A DNA stretch of 64,000 nucleotides from RPQJ01 sp963706535 (GCA_963706535.1 CAVPMU010000004.1:62001-126000); one strand, 5' to 3'; shown: positions 34,843-44,094, counted from the first letter of the stretch. Notes: a model not told the origin generated them from the letters alone. Numbers and translations: made by a program.

Positions 34843-35234
34843 ACGTTCCGTACCCGGCAAGCTGCTGGTTCGCACGTGGCGTCTGCCGGAGCCGGAACAC
34901 CCGCCCTCGGAAACCTCTCGACGACCTTCTGCCTGAGCAGCAATTGCTCCCGCTACGTCATGCACCGGCATAGACCTCCGCAGGGCTCGCACCACATCCA
35001 CGCCATGCCGACGAGATGAAACCCGACCCCACCGCATTGCAGCCATCGCCGCGAAACTCCGCGCATGGGTTCATCGGCGACCTGTCGATGCAGCCCCGAC
35101 GGCTTCAATCCCGTGGCCCGCTGATACGCCGCCAACGTCGGCCAGCCACCGCGCTCCCGCGCGGCATCGGGGCGCTACCACGCAGCACGAACTGCTCATC
35201 TACGAGCAGCGTCTAGTCGCCCCTTCCTATTGCC
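34843..35234. other. Non-coding stretch after the his operon
   Basis: About 390 bases without a supportable gene on either strand. Short frames exist but none resembles a known protein or has a ribosome site. Codon patterns characteristic of the neighbours break down here, which fits decayed sequence. It leads into a truncated nuclease-like gene. Confidence 0.6.
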
Positions 35235-35909
35235 GTGTGCGGCCGTTGCGTTGCAGTTCGATCTCGCAGAACTGGGCCCGCGAATTGTCGGGCGGCAGTC
35301 CGAGCCGCAACCTCGTGCACTGTAGTTCGAAAGTTAACGGACGATGCTTTTTTTACTACTTCTTCATCTTTCGAGTATCCCTGTGACAATGGTCTGATCG
35401 GCACGAACCCGAATTTCGATCTCTTCGCGCGCACCTCGAGCACTGTGGTTGCCGTCGAATCGAAGTTCCTCGAACCGCTGCGGGCGAAATCCGCGGCGTT
35501 CTCGACGCAGTACGCCGGTCCCTTCCTGGGACACTCACAGCAGCCGCTGATTGCCGAGGGCCCCTGGGGGAGGATGTACCAGACCCTGTGCAGCGATCCG
35601 CAGACCTACCGCTATCTCGATGCCGCACAGCTCGTGAAGCACTACCTCGGGCTCATCCACTCGTTCGCGACGCTCGAGCGGACGCTCGTGTATCTGTACT
35701 GGGAACCGAGCAACGCCACGGAACTGGCCGTGTATCGGGACCTGCGACGGGAAGTCAGCGACTTCGCCACGGCCGTCGCGGGCTGCAGGACGCGGTTTGT
35801 CGCGATCGCTTATCCGGGCCTCTGGCGGGAATGGCAACAGAACCGCGCTCAATTCGACTTGTCACAGCACATCGAGCGCTTGCGCCAGCGCTACGACTTC
35901 TCGCTCTAG
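35235..35909 (+). pseudogene. Truncated PD-(D/E)XK nuclease-like gene (PGN_0703-type)
   Basis: From about residue 36 of this frame the protein looks real: NPNFDLF, then VVAVESKFLEPL with the D...ExK spacing of PD-(D/E)XK nucleases, then YLDAAQLVKHYLGL and LVYLYWEPS. The pattern recalls PGN_0703-family putative restriction endonucleases, which are longer at the N-terminus. The first 35 residues here are low-complexity and rich in Arg, Ala and Cys, with no family match and no ribosome site. I read it as a gene that has lost its 5' third. The base composition dips (a T-rich tract at 35349-35356). Confidence 0.65.
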
Positions 35910-35989
35910 GCACGCCCCCCGTCACGTCGTGATGGACAATCATGGACGTGCTCTGCGCATGCGGTGTTGCAGCAGCTGGTGAAGTGACC

Positions 35990-36009
35990 GCGCGGGCGGC
36001 CGCCCGCGC
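35990..36009. repeat. Perfect 20-bp GC palindrome
   Basis: The 20 bases at 35990-36009 (half-site GCGCGGGCGG) are fully self-complementary without a loop. They sit in a gene-free stretch between the nuclease remnant and the metal-binding protein gene. No function is evident; a protein-binding site or a terminator core is possible. Confidence 0.7.
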
Positions 36010-36155
36010 AGACTTGGCGTGCGCTAGCCCGACGCCTGGCCATTGGCGAATCGAACGGTTGGCAAGCCGGCGGGTCTCGAGCATTGCGGCAATCCACAGC
36101 GGTGGTACGTCTTCCTGCGAATGGTTCGCACCACCAAAGCGGGGAGACTGGCTCC

Positions 36156-36578
36156 ATGACTCGCAGGGGGCAATCCGTCGCGTTTGCGGCGCTGCCGGTG
36201 GTAGCGCAACTCCTGTTCGGAGTCATGTCCGGCGGGGTGATGGCGCACGATGGCGCACAGCATTGCGGCGGCTGTCCCGGCGGTGATTCGAGCAACATGT
36301 CGCATGACATGGGTTCGAACGGCAGCATGCTGAGCGCTGACCACGGCGGCACGCACTGCTCGCACAACGGCTCAACCGACACCGGAAGCTCGGGCTGCGG
36401 CGCCGGCTGCGCGATGCCGGGCAGCGGGCATTGCGGCTCCCATGCAAATTCTGCGCTCATCGTCACCTCTTTGATCACTCCGGTGGTGCAGATCCGATCC
36501 TTCGGCGTCGACGCCCGATCGGTCGACCTGCCCGACTCTCCGCTCTTCGATTTTCTCCGTCCACCGACTCGCGCCTGA
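36156..36578 (+). CDS. Small exported His/Cys/Met-rich protein, CopL-like
   Basis: A 140-residue protein with an N-terminal hydrophobic signal (residues 8-28). The mature region is crowded with metal ligands: HCGGCPGG, SHDMGSNGSM, THCSHNG, GCGAGCAMPGSGHCGSH. The C-terminus ends FDFLRPPTRA, a tail seen in short copper-associated proteins of the CopL / DUF2946 kind. I infer metal (probably copper) binding in the periplasm. The ATG at 36156 follows GGGGAGACTGGCTCC. An upstream in-frame ATG would remove the signal character. The next two genes also encode secreted proteins on the same strand. Confidence 0.65.
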   Translation: MTRRGQSVAFAALPVVAQLLFGVMSGGVMAHDGAQHCGGCPGGDSSNMSHDMGSNGSMLSADHGGTHCSHNGSTDTGSSGCGAGCAMPGSGHCGSHANSALIVTSLITPVVQIRSFGVDARSVDLPDSPLFDFLRPPTRA

Positions 36579-36657
36579 CTCTCTGCGCGCTTTCGGTTGG
36601 CTTCTGCGCCTGGACACGTCCCAGGCGACTCGATGACTGTCTTCGACGGAGATTCAC

Positions 36658-37212
36658 ATGAACACGCTAAAGATCCTTGTCGCTACCTCGACTGCATTCG
36701 TGGCGCTTGCCACGGCTCCCTACGCCAGCGCTGCTGGCGCGGCCGACATGATCGACCACCACGCGGCCATGGCACAGGACTTTGAGAGCAAGTCTGCCGC
36801 GGCGAACGAAACCGCTGCTGCACATCGGATCATGGCTCGCATGGGCGGCTCGCCGAAGGCTAACCGACAGGCCATGGCCAGCCACTGCGCAGGGCTGATT
36901 GCGCAGTACCAAGCCGCGGCCGCGGAGTACGCGGCGAAGGCCGCGCAGCATCAGCAACTATCGGGCAAGGACGGCGCTGGTTTGACGCCCGAGCGGCATC
37001 GCGCGGCAACCCGGGAGTTCCAGGCCAAAGTGGCGGTGGCGAACGCGAAGGTGGCCGAGCACGAAGCGATGGCGCGCGCGGGTGGCTCGCCCAAGTCCGA
37101 CGGTCGATCGATGAGCAGCCACTGCGAGCACCTCATAGCCCAGTATCGCGCAGACGCCGAATCGTACGCCGCGCAGGCGGCGGAGCACGACCGGCTCGCG
37201 ATGGCCCAGTAA
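36658..37212 (+). CDS. Exported helical protein with an internal duplication
   Basis: A 184-residue protein with a signal peptide (residues 1-25, YASAAG cleavage region). The mature part consists of two similar halves of about 70 residues. Each runs H..A....F..K.A.AN....EH or AH, then MAR.GGSPK, then SHC..LIAQY.A.A..YAA.AA.H. Each half keeps one SHC motif and a GGSPK turn. GGAG precedes the ATG. It resembles small periplasmic proteins found near metal-resistance genes, but I do not recognise a named family. The duplicated His/Cys/Met content would allow metal binding. Confidence 0.7.
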   Translation: MNTLKILVATSTAFVALATAPYASAAGAADMIDHHAAMAQDFESKSAAANETAAAHRIMARMGGSPKANRQAMASHCAGLIAQYQAAAAEYAAKAAQHQQLSGKDGAGLTPERHRAATREFQAKVAVANAKVAEHEAMARAGGSPKSDGRSMSSHCEHLIAQYRADAESYAAQAAEHDRLAMAQ

Positions 37213-37290
37213 CGACCCTACGAGGAGGACACGGGCAACCGCGGCCTCCTCTTTCATCGCGGGCCATCAGGCTCGCCTGGAGGATTACCC

Positions 37291-38193
37291 ATGAAGACCA
37301 GGACCCTGATTTTCGCAATCGCGGGTGCGCTGACTGTTGCCGCATGTGGCGGCGGTGGCAGCGGCGACTCGGATCCCACCTCGCAGGACGACGGCGGCAC
37401 GACCGGCTCCAGCAAGACCACCCCCGGCGTGTGGCAGGGAACCGTCACGTCGCCCACGACCGGCGCAGCGAGCGTCATCGGCCTGACGACCACCTCGGGT
37501 CACAGCGTGTGGATGACGACCGACGGTCGTGTGTGGTCGGGGCCACTGCCGATGACCGGTACGCAGATGAACGCGAACATGGCCGGGTACATGTACCCCG
37601 GTCGCCAGTTCCCGGACGGCAGCAACTACGACACGTGGTCGATGATGGGGAGCTATGCGAACGGCACCTGGAGTGGCCGGCTCAATGGCGCGGGTGATGG
37701 CGTGACGTACAGCTTCTCGATGCACCCGGACCATGACCAGCCAGCCTCGCTGGATCTGCTCGCTGGGACTTATACGCGCACCACGTCGATCGGCTACACG
37801 ATGACGATGTCCGTCACCCAGGGCGGCCAGCTCACCGGGAGCGATTCGCGCGGCTGCGTCTTCAACGGCAGCGTCTCGATTCCCGATCCGACGCATAACC
37901 TGTACCAGATCGACGCAACCGTGACTTCGTGCGGCATTCTCGATGGTTCATACCAAGGTCACGGCACGCTGCTCGATGCGACGGCCATGCAGAGCTGGAT
38001 GGGCTCGATGGGCTGCTTCCAGTACGGCGCGGGTGGCTGGGGCGGCGGCATGATGGGTGGCGGCATGATGGGCGGCATGGGCGGCTGGTGGCCGTACAGT
38101 GGCTCGAACACCGTGCCGACCGGCAGCAGCAACCTGTTCATGTTCGCGATGACGGACGGTCGGCACGCGATCATGGACGCACTGGCGAAATAG
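37291..38193 (+). CDS. Lipoprotein with Met/Gly-rich segment
   Basis: A 300-residue lipoprotein. The signal ends in a lipobox (VAACGGGG, cysteine near residue 19), followed by a Gly/Ser/Asp linker. Residues 45-225 are beta-rich, with repeated G-T/S-W-x-G patterns such as GVWQGTVTSP and GTWSGRLNG. Near residue 250 comes a Met/Gly run (GGGMMGGGMMGGMGG). GGAGG lies before the ATG. No named family is recognised. The Met-rich tail and the neighbours suggest metal handling at the envelope; this is inference. Confidence 0.7.
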   Translation: MKTRTLIFAIAGALTVAACGGGGSGDSDPTSQDDGGTTGSSKTTPGVWQGTVTSPTTGAASVIGLTTTSGHSVWMTTDGRVWSGPLPMTGTQMNANMAGYMYPGRQFPDGSNYDTWSMMGSYANGTWSGRLNGAGDGVTYSFSMHPDHDQPASLDLLAGTYTRTTSIGYTMTMSVTQGGQLTGSDSRGCVFNGSVSIPDPTHNLYQIDATVTSCGILDGSYQGHGTLLDATAMQSWMGSMGCFQYGAGGWGGGMMGGGMMGGMGGWWPYSGSNTVPTGSSNLFMFAMTDGRHAIMDALAK

Positions 38194-38204
38194 TCCGCCA
38201 CGGT

Positions 38205-38254
38205 CCGGAATACCGCCGGTCATGCCGGCCATTCGCATCCCCGCGGTATTCCGG
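38205..38254 (+). terminator. Long inverted repeat after the lipoprotein gene
   Basis: A perfect 12-bp stem (CCGGAATACCGC at 38205-38216 with its complement at 38243-38254) encloses 26 bases. It lies 12 bases beyond the lipoprotein stop. There is no T tract, so it may be a Rho-type or processing signal. Confidence 0.45.
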
Positions 38255-38499
38255 CTTCCGTCATCACCCGACCCAGCTATCGAACCTTGGCGGATCGATC
38301 AAGGGCGGCGCAGCGCAAAAAGACATTCAGTCTCGTCGCCGACGAGGACTGGGCCCACCGCCCACCCCCGATACGTCCCGCGCCCGGCAGTCCAGGCGCC
38401 CGCCCGAATCACTCATCCGAAAGCCGACGTTGCGCGCTCGAGAACGACCCGGAGCGGGCACTTCTCGGCACGTCGGCCCGGCACCGGCCGCATCGAGAT
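38255..38499. other. Gene-free stretch
   Basis: Short overlapping frames on both strands, none with a ribosome site or family resemblance. Nothing supportable is seen. Confidence 0.5.
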
Positions 38500-38745
38500 T
38501 CAGGCTTGTGCCTGCACCATCGGGAGCAGGCGCGAATCTTCCAGTGCTGCAACGCGATGCCCGATTCCCGCCAGGTAGGCCTGGTTTGATGCAAACGCAA
38601 GAAGTGATGCAACGCTGGACTGACGCACGAGCATGACGGCATCCCAGCGCTCGTCGCTCGGACCGACGAGAAATGCCCCGCCCTGACCATAAGACAACAC
38701 TTCCCCTCCCGACGCCTTCAGGAAAACACAAGCCCCATGACCAGC
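38500..38745 (-). pseudogene. Fragment of a DUF1330-type protein
   Basis: About 80 codons resemble the C-terminal part of DUF1330 proteins: HGACVFLKASGGEV, then FLVGPSDERWDAVMLVR (the usual place of the domain's W-D motif) and AALEDSRLLP near the end. The N-terminal part of the domain and a convincing start codon are missing. It appears to be a truncated remnant. Confidence 0.5.
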
Positions 38746-38768
38746 AGCAGCACGAACATCCAGAACAT
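38718..38768 (-). CDS. Possible 16-residue hydrophobic peptide
   Basis: A tiny frame, MFWMFVLLLVMGLVFS, with a good ribosome site (GGAGA, seven bases before the ATG). It is one membrane helix long. It overlaps the DUF1330 remnant in a different frame, so it may be fortuitous. Confidence 0.3.
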   Translation of the reverse strand: MFWMFVLLLVMGLVFS

Positions 38769-38902
38769 CGTCAATTCTCCGGGGTGTGATTCACTCTGGA
38801 GACAGCTTGCACCCGACCAACGACAGGTCATGTCGTCGGTCCTGCAGCCGCAGACATTCTGCGACACTCGTCGAAATTGATTGCCTGGGCAAGCTCACTC
38901 GG

Positions 38903-40081
38903 TCAACCCGCGCCGCGCGTGTTGCTGCGCGCAAGCCACAGCATGATCGCCGCCGCCACGGTGGTCACCCCAGCGGCGGCCGCAAAGGCAGTGGCCGACC
39001 CGAGGGCTTCCCAGAGCGCACCGAAGATCATCGCGCCCGGCAGCACCAGCAGGCCGCCCGAGAGGTGGTAGAGGCCGTAGGCGGTCCCGCGCTCCGTAGC
39101 TGCGGCGTGATCGCCGATGAGCGAGCGCTCGGCCGGCTCGGTGATTGCGAGCGTGGCTGAATAGGCGATGAACAGCACCCATACGCCAATCGCACCCGGC
39201 TGCGCGAATGCCAGCAGCAGCAGCACGATCACGCGCGCCGACCAGCCGCCGAGCAGCAGCGGCACGCGGCCGAGCCGGTCCGAGAGCACGCCGGCAGGCA
39301 TCGCGATCGCCATCTTCGCAAGGCTTGCCGCCGCCCACACCAGCGGCACCCAGGCGACGGCCATCCCCGCTTGCGTTGCCCAGAGCACCACGAACACCTC
39401 GGGCACGCTCGCGAGCGCCAGCAGGCCCGCGGCGACGATCATCGCCTTGAGTCGCCCGTGCAGCGCGTTCCAGCTGAAACGCTCGGGTGCCACCGGCGCC
39501 CGCGGCTTGCCGGCGGGCAGGCCGAGTACCAACAACGCAATGACGAGAGCCCCAGGCACGGCCGAGGCCAGGAACACCTGCTTCAGGTCGGCATGCATCG
39601 ACAGCAACGCGAACGCGAGCAAAGGACCGATGACGGCACCCGCATGGTCCATGGACCGATGGAAGCCGAAAGCCCGGCCGCGCTGCTCAGGACCGACCGC
39701 ACCGGCGATGAACGCATCCCGCGGCGCAGTGCGCAATCCCTTACCGACACGATCGAGGAAGCGGAACAGCAGCACTGCAGCCCAACCGGTGGCCAGTCCG
39801 ATCAACGGTCTCGTCGCGTTGGAGAGGCCGTAGCCGCCGACCACCAGGCCCTTCGCCGACACACCACGATCCGCCAGCCGGCCCGACACCAGCTTGAGCA
39901 CGCTAGCGGTGGCCTCGGCGAGGCCCTCGACGAAACCGACGATGGCCGGGCCGGCGCCGAGCGTCGCGGTGAGGAAAATGGGCAGCAGCGGCGTGATCAT
40001 CTCGCTCGCGGCGTCGTTCAGCAGCGAGACGAGGCCCAGCACGATCACCGTGCGCGGGAGTGCACCACTGGACAGCTTCAT
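38903..40081 (-). CDS. Major facilitator superfamily transporter
   Basis: A 392-residue MFS protein with twelve helices. LNDAASEMITPLLPIFLT near residue 21, GRLADR near 65 and RFLDRVGKGLRTAPRDA near 105 match a group of uncharacterised MFS exporters; ATERGTAYGLYHLSGG near residue 330 is also typical. The ATG at 40081 starts 33 bases after the asd stop, so it is probably co-transcribed with lysC-lysA and asd. Substrate unknown; export of an amino acid or drug are both possible. Confidence 0.87.
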   Translation of the reverse strand: MKLSSGALPRTVIVLGLVSLLNDAASEMITPLLPIFLTATLGAGPAIVGFVEGLAEATASVLKLVSGRLADRGVSAKGLVVGGYGLSNATRPLIGLATGWAAVLLFRFLDRVGKGLRTAPRDAFIAGAVGPEQRGRAFGFHRSMDHAGAVIGPLLAFALLSMHADLKQVFLASAVPGALVIALLVLGLPAGKPRAPVAPERFSWNALHGRLKAMIVAAGLLALASVPEVFVVLWATQAGMAVAWVPLVWAAASLAKMAIAMPAGVLSDRLGRVPLLLGGWSARVIVLLLLAFAQPGAIGVWVLFIAYSATLAITEPAERSLIGDHAAATERGTAYGLYHLSGGLLVLPGAMIFGALWEALGSATAFAAAAGVTTVAAAIMLWLARSNTRGAG

Positions 40082-40113
40082 TGGAAACGTTGCCGCGAAA
40101 AGGCGGACGCAGT

Positions 40114-41220
40114 TCAGCCGGCGAGGATCCGCAGCATGCGACGGATCGGCTCGGCGGCGCCCCACAGCAACTGGTCGCCGACCGTGAACGCCGAGACGTA
40201 CTCCCCGCCCATGGCGAGCTTGCGCACCCGGCCGATCGGCACCTCGAGCGTGCCGCTGACCCGGGCCGGCGACAGCTCGCGGATCGACGCCTCACGGGTG
40301 TTCGGCACCAGTCGCACCCAGTCGTTGCCGCTCGCGATGATCCGCTCGATCTCGGCCAGCGGCAGGTCGCGCGTGAGCTTGAGGGTCATCGCCTGGCTGT
40401 GGCAGCGCATGGCGCCGATGCGCACGCAGATACCCTCGACCGGAATCGGGTTCCCACTGCGGCCGAGGATCTTGTTGGTCTCGGCGCTGCCCTTCCACTC
40501 CTCGCGGCTCTGGCCGTTGCCGAGGTCCTTGTCGATCCAGGGGATCAGGCTGCCGGCGAGCGCCGCGCCGAATTGCGCCTTCGGTAGCGCATCGCTGCGC
40601 AGGCTGTCGGTCACGGCCCGGTCGATGTCGAGGATCGCGCTGCCAGCATCACGCAGCAGGCCAGCGCTCGACGCATGCACCACGCCCATCTGCTCCAGCA
40701 GTTCGCGCATGTTCGGGGCGCCGGCCCCGGACGCCGCCTGGTAGGTCATCGAGGTGATCCACTCGACGAGACCCTCGCGCAGCAGGCCGCCGAGCGCCAT
40801 CATCATCAGTGACACCGTGCAGTTACCGCCGATGTAGTCGCGGATGCCGGCGCGAAGCCCGGCGTCGATCACGTCGTGGTTGACCGGGTCGAGGATGATG
40901 ACCGCGTCGTCCTTCATGCGCAGCGCGGACGCGGCGTCGATCCAGTAGCCCTGCCAGCCGCCCGCCCTCAGCTTCGGGTGGACCGCGTTCGTGTAGTCGC
41001 CGCCCTGGCAAGTCACGATGACCTCGCAGGCCGCCAGCGCCTCGAGGTCGTTCGCGTCGAGCAGGCGCCCGGCGCCGCGCCCCACGTCGGGGGCCGCGCC
41101 GCCCGCCTGCGAGGTGCTGAAGAAGATCGGCTCGACGTGGTCGAAGTCGCGCTCCGCGCCCATGCGCTGCATGAGCACCGAACCCACCATGCCACGCCAG
41201 CCGACGATGCCAGTCTTCAC
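40114..41220 (-). CDS. asd: Aspartate-semialdehyde dehydrogenase
   Basis: Asd reduces aspartyl phosphate to the semialdehyde, the branch point to lysine, threonine, methionine and peptidoglycan. The N-terminal GIVGWRGMVGSVLMQRM binds NADP. The catalytic cysteine is in GGNCTVSLMMM near residue 134 and the histidine in GAMRCHSQA near residue 274. At 368 residues it is of the gram-negative E. coli type. It lies 18 bases after the lysC-lysA fusion gene. Confidence 0.97.
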   Translation of the reverse strand: MKTGIVGWRGMVGSVLMQRMGAERDFDHVEPIFFSTSQAGGAAPDVGRGAGRLLDANDLEALAACEVIVTCQGGDYTNAVHPKLRAGGWQGYWIDAASALRMKDDAVIILDPVNHDVIDAGLRAGIRDYIGGNCTVSLMMMALGGLLREGLVEWITSMTYQAASGAGAPNMRELLEQMGVVHASSAGLLRDAGSAILDIDRAVTDSLRSDALPKAQFGAALAGSLIPWIDKDLGNGQSREEWKGSAETNKILGRSGNPIPVEGICVRIGAMRCHSQAMTLKLTRDLPLAEIERIIASGNDWVRLVPNTREASIRELSPARVSGTLEVPIGRVRKLAMGGEYVSAFTVGDQLLWGAAEPIRRMLRILAG

Positions 41221-41238
41221 TATCCCGCTCCCGCCGCG

Positions 41239-44094
41239 CTAGATCACCAGTTCCTGCGCGGGCTCGCGCAGGTTGTACCACGAACTCATCACGTGGCCGT
41301 AGGCGCCCGCGGTCGCGACCAGCAGCGTGTCGCCCTCCCAGGTCGGCGGCAGCAGCCGCTCGTGGCCGAGGTAGTCCGCCGACTCGCAGATCGGGCCCAC
41401 CACGTTGTAGATCTCAGTGCCGGTCTCGCCGAAGCGCGTCAGGTTCACGATGTCGTGGTGCGAGCCGTAGAGCGCGGGGCGGATCAGCGAGTTCATGCCG
41501 GTCGAGATGCCGACGTACTGCACGGCGCCCTTGCCCTTGAGCTGCGTGACCTGCGCCAGCAGCACGCCCGCCTGCGCCACGAGGTAGCGGCCCGGCTCGA
41601 GCCAGATCGCGACCTGCGGCCACTTCGCGTGCAGTTCGTCGATCACGCCCTGCAGCTGCGCGAGATCCACGGGCACCTGGCCGGGCTTCTCGGGCACGCC
41701 GAGGCCACCACCCAGGTCCATGACGCGCACGTCGGGGAAACGCTGCGCGAGATCGCCGAGCAACTGCCCCACCTGGTGCCAGTTGCGCACGTCGAACACG
41801 CCACTGCCGGTGTGGGCGTGCAACCCCACCACCCGGGTGCCCGTCGCGGCGACCAGCCGATCGAGCTCGTCGAGTTCGAACAGCGGGATGCCGAACTTCG
41901 AATGCACGCCGGCCGTGCGCACGTGGTCGTGGTGACCGCGCCCGAAATTCGTGTCGACGCGCACCAGCACCTCGCGGCCCCGGAACAGTTCCGGCCAGGC
42001 GCGCAGCGTGTAAATATTGTCGAGCGTGACATGCACGCCCTGCGCGAGTCCCCATTCGTACTCGGAACGCGGTGCGAAATTCGGCGTGAACAGGATGCGG
42101 CCGGGGTCGATGCCCGGCACGACCTCGAGCACGCGTTCGCACTCGCCCTGCGACACGCACTCGAAGCCGAGGCCCAGCGCGGCGAAGCTCTTCAGGATGT
42201 CCGGATGCGGATTGGCCTTGACCGCGTAGAACACGCGCTCGACGCCGCCGAGCGCCAGCACCTGCCGTGCGGTGTGCTCGAACGTGGCCCGGTCGTAGAC
42301 GTAGGCGCAACCGTGTTCGCGCGCGATGCGCTGCAGCTCGTCGCGGCGCCCCTGCCACCACGGTGGGCCGCCCGCGGGGACCATGGGCACGAGCCCATGG
42401 ATCTGTTCCCAGGTCGGCCCGAGCACGTGGTCCGAGGGGGCGTTGCGCACGATCACGTCGTGCAGCCGGCTCACCAGCCGGTCACCCTGCTCCTCGTCCA
42501 CCACGAAGGTGATGTTGAGGTCGTTGGCCGCCTGCGTGACGAGGTAGATGCGCTGTTCCTCGAACAGCTCGAGCGCGTCGCCGAGGCGGTGCAGCGTCGC
42601 GCGGATGCTGCGGCCGACGAGGCTCACCGCCGAGCAGGGCCCGATCACCTCGACGCGGCACAGGCGCGACAGCGAGGCCACCAGCGCCTCGAGCGCGTGC
42701 GCGTCGAGCGTGTTGGCCGCCGGGTCGAGCGACACCGTCACGGTGGTCTCGGAGGTGGAGACCAGGTCGACCGACAGGCCGTGTTCCTTGAAGACCTGGA
42801 AGGCGTCCGACAGGAAGCCTACCTGGTGCCACATCCCGAGCGTTTCCATCGAGATGAGCGTGATGCCCTTCTTGGTGCAGACCGCCTTGACGCGCGCACC
42901 GCCGTTGCCGCCCGTCGCTGTGACGACCGTGCCGGCGAGGTCGGGCTGCTGCGTCGCGTGCACCGAGAGCGGGATCGAGTACTGCTTGGCGGGCAGGATG
43001 CAGCGCGGGTGCAGCACCTTGGCGCCGCTCGAGGCGATCTCCTGCGCCTCGTCGTAGTCGAGCGACTTGAGCAGGCGTGCGTTCGGCACGTGGCGCGGGT
43101 TCGCCGTGAACATGCCCGGCACGTCGGTCCAGATCTCGAGGTGGTGGGCGCGCAGCTTGGCCGCGAAATAGCTGCCCGAGGTGTCCGAACCGCCGCGCCC
43201 GAGCAACACTGTCTCGCCCTTTGCGTCGCTCGCGATGAAGCCCTGCGTCAGCAGCACGCTGCCGCCCGCCGCGAACCGCTGCTGCAGCGCCGTGTCCGGC
43301 TCGAAGTTGCAGGTGGCGGACAGGAAGTTCGCGCGCGCCGTGGCGCCGGGACGCTCCTCGGCGTGCAGCACCGTGCGCGCGTCGATCCACTGCACGTCGA
43401 GCCCTTCGGAAGCGAGATACGCCGCGCCGATGCGCGTCGCCATCAGTTCGCCCGTGGCCATGACGCGGGCGCGCAGGCGGTCGCTGACCTCGCCGATCAG
43501 GTGCATGCCCGAGGCCATCCTGCGCAGGTCGTTGAAGTGGTGCTCGAGCTCGGCGCTGATGGGAATGCCGAGGTCGCGCGAGAGGTCGCAGTGACGGCGC
43601 TCGATCTGCTCCATCACCGGCTCCCAGTCGCCGCTCAGCGCCTTCGCCAGCAGTTGCTCGAGCCGGTCGGTGATGCCGGACAGCGCCGAATGCACCACGA
43701 CCGGGCGCAGGCCTTCCGCCAGCCGGGCGCGCACCACGCCGGCGACGTTCTTCCAGTTGCTGACACTCGAGACGCTGGTGCCGCCGAACTTGAGGACGAC
43801 CCAGTGCGATTCAGGAATGGTGGTCATCGAGCGGTCCCCGGAGCGGCGCCCGGGGTCGGGTGCCGGGGGCGCATTGAGCGTAAATCGAACGTCGTCGAAC
43901 AGGTCCTTCAGTTCCTTCTGGAGGCGTTTCTCTGCCAGCACGTCCTCGAGCTTGCTCCATGCAGCCTTGCCGCGCTTCACGGCCGCGGCCTGCTTGCGTC
44001 GGTCGACGCGGTCGATGAAGCGGTCGTAGTCCTCTTCCTCGGCGCCCGCCACGAACTCTTCGTCGAGGTCGAAATGTTCCTCGTCTCGTTCCAT
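41239..44094 (-). CDS. Fused aspartokinase / diaminopimelate decarboxylase with extra N-terminal segment
   Basis: A 951-codon gene. Residues 90-555 are aspartokinase: KFGGTSVS near residue 100, a kinase domain, then paired ACT domains around residues 400-555. Residues 590-951 are diaminopimelate decarboxylase, with the PLP lysine in YAVKANPHPD near residue 645 and GGGLGVPE near 810. The enzyme thus starts and ends the lysine pathway, as in Xanthomonas. Residues 1-68 do not belong to either: they look like the small PA3496-type protein (acidic start, RFIDRVDRRK, KLEDVLAEKRLQKELKDLFDD), joined by a 20-residue linker with no stop. An internal ATG at 43827 (GGGGA eight bases upstream) could start the classical 861-residue form. 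Confidence 0.93.
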   Translation of the reverse strand: MERDEEHFDLDEEFVAGAEEEDYDRFIDRVDRRKQAAAVKRGKAAWSKLEDVLAEKRLQKELKDLFDDVRFTLNAPPAPDPGRRSGDRSMTTIPESHWVVLKFGGTSVSSVSNWKNVAGVVRARLAEGLRPVVVHSALSGITDRLEQLLAKALSGDWEPVMEQIERRHCDLSRDLGIPISAELEHHFNDLRRMASGMHLIGEVSDRLRARVMATGELMATRIGAAYLASEGLDVQWIDARTVLHAEERPGATARANFLSATCNFEPDTALQQRFAAGGSVLLTQGFIASDAKGETVLLGRGGSDTSGSYFAAKLRAHHLEIWTDVPGMFTANPRHVPNARLLKSLDYDEAQEIASSGAKVLHPRCILPAKQYSIPLSVHATQQPDLAGTVVTATGGNGGARVKAVCTKKGITLISMETLGMWHQVGFLSDAFQVFKEHGLSVDLVSTSETTVTVSLDPAANTLDAHALEALVASLSRLCRVEVIGPCSAVSLVGRSIRATLHRLGDALELFEEQRIYLVTQAANDLNITFVVDEEQGDRLVSRLHDVIVRNAPSDHVLGPTWEQIHGLVPMVPAGGPPWWQGRRDELQRIAREHGCAYVYDRATFEHTARQVLALGGVERVFYAVKANPHPDILKSFAALGLGFECVSQGECERVLEVVPGIDPGRILFTPNFAPRSEYEWGLAQGVHVTLDNIYTLRAWPELFRGREVLVRVDTNFGRGHHDHVRTAGVHSKFGIPLFELDELDRLVAATGTRVVGLHAHTGSGVFDVRNWHQVGQLLGDLAQRFPDVRVMDLGGGLGVPEKPGQVPVDLAQLQGVIDELHAKWPQVAIWLEPGRYLVAQAGVLLAQVTQLKGKGAVQYVGISTGMNSLIRPALYGSHHDIVNLTRFGETGTEIYNVVGPICESADYLGHERLLPPTWEGDTLLVATAGAYGHVMSSWYNLREPAQELVI

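Noticed and set aside
35941..36286. Open frame beginning at the ATG near 35942
   Set aside because: It crosses the 20-bp palindrome, has no ribosome site, and overlaps the better supported metal-binding protein gene in another frame.
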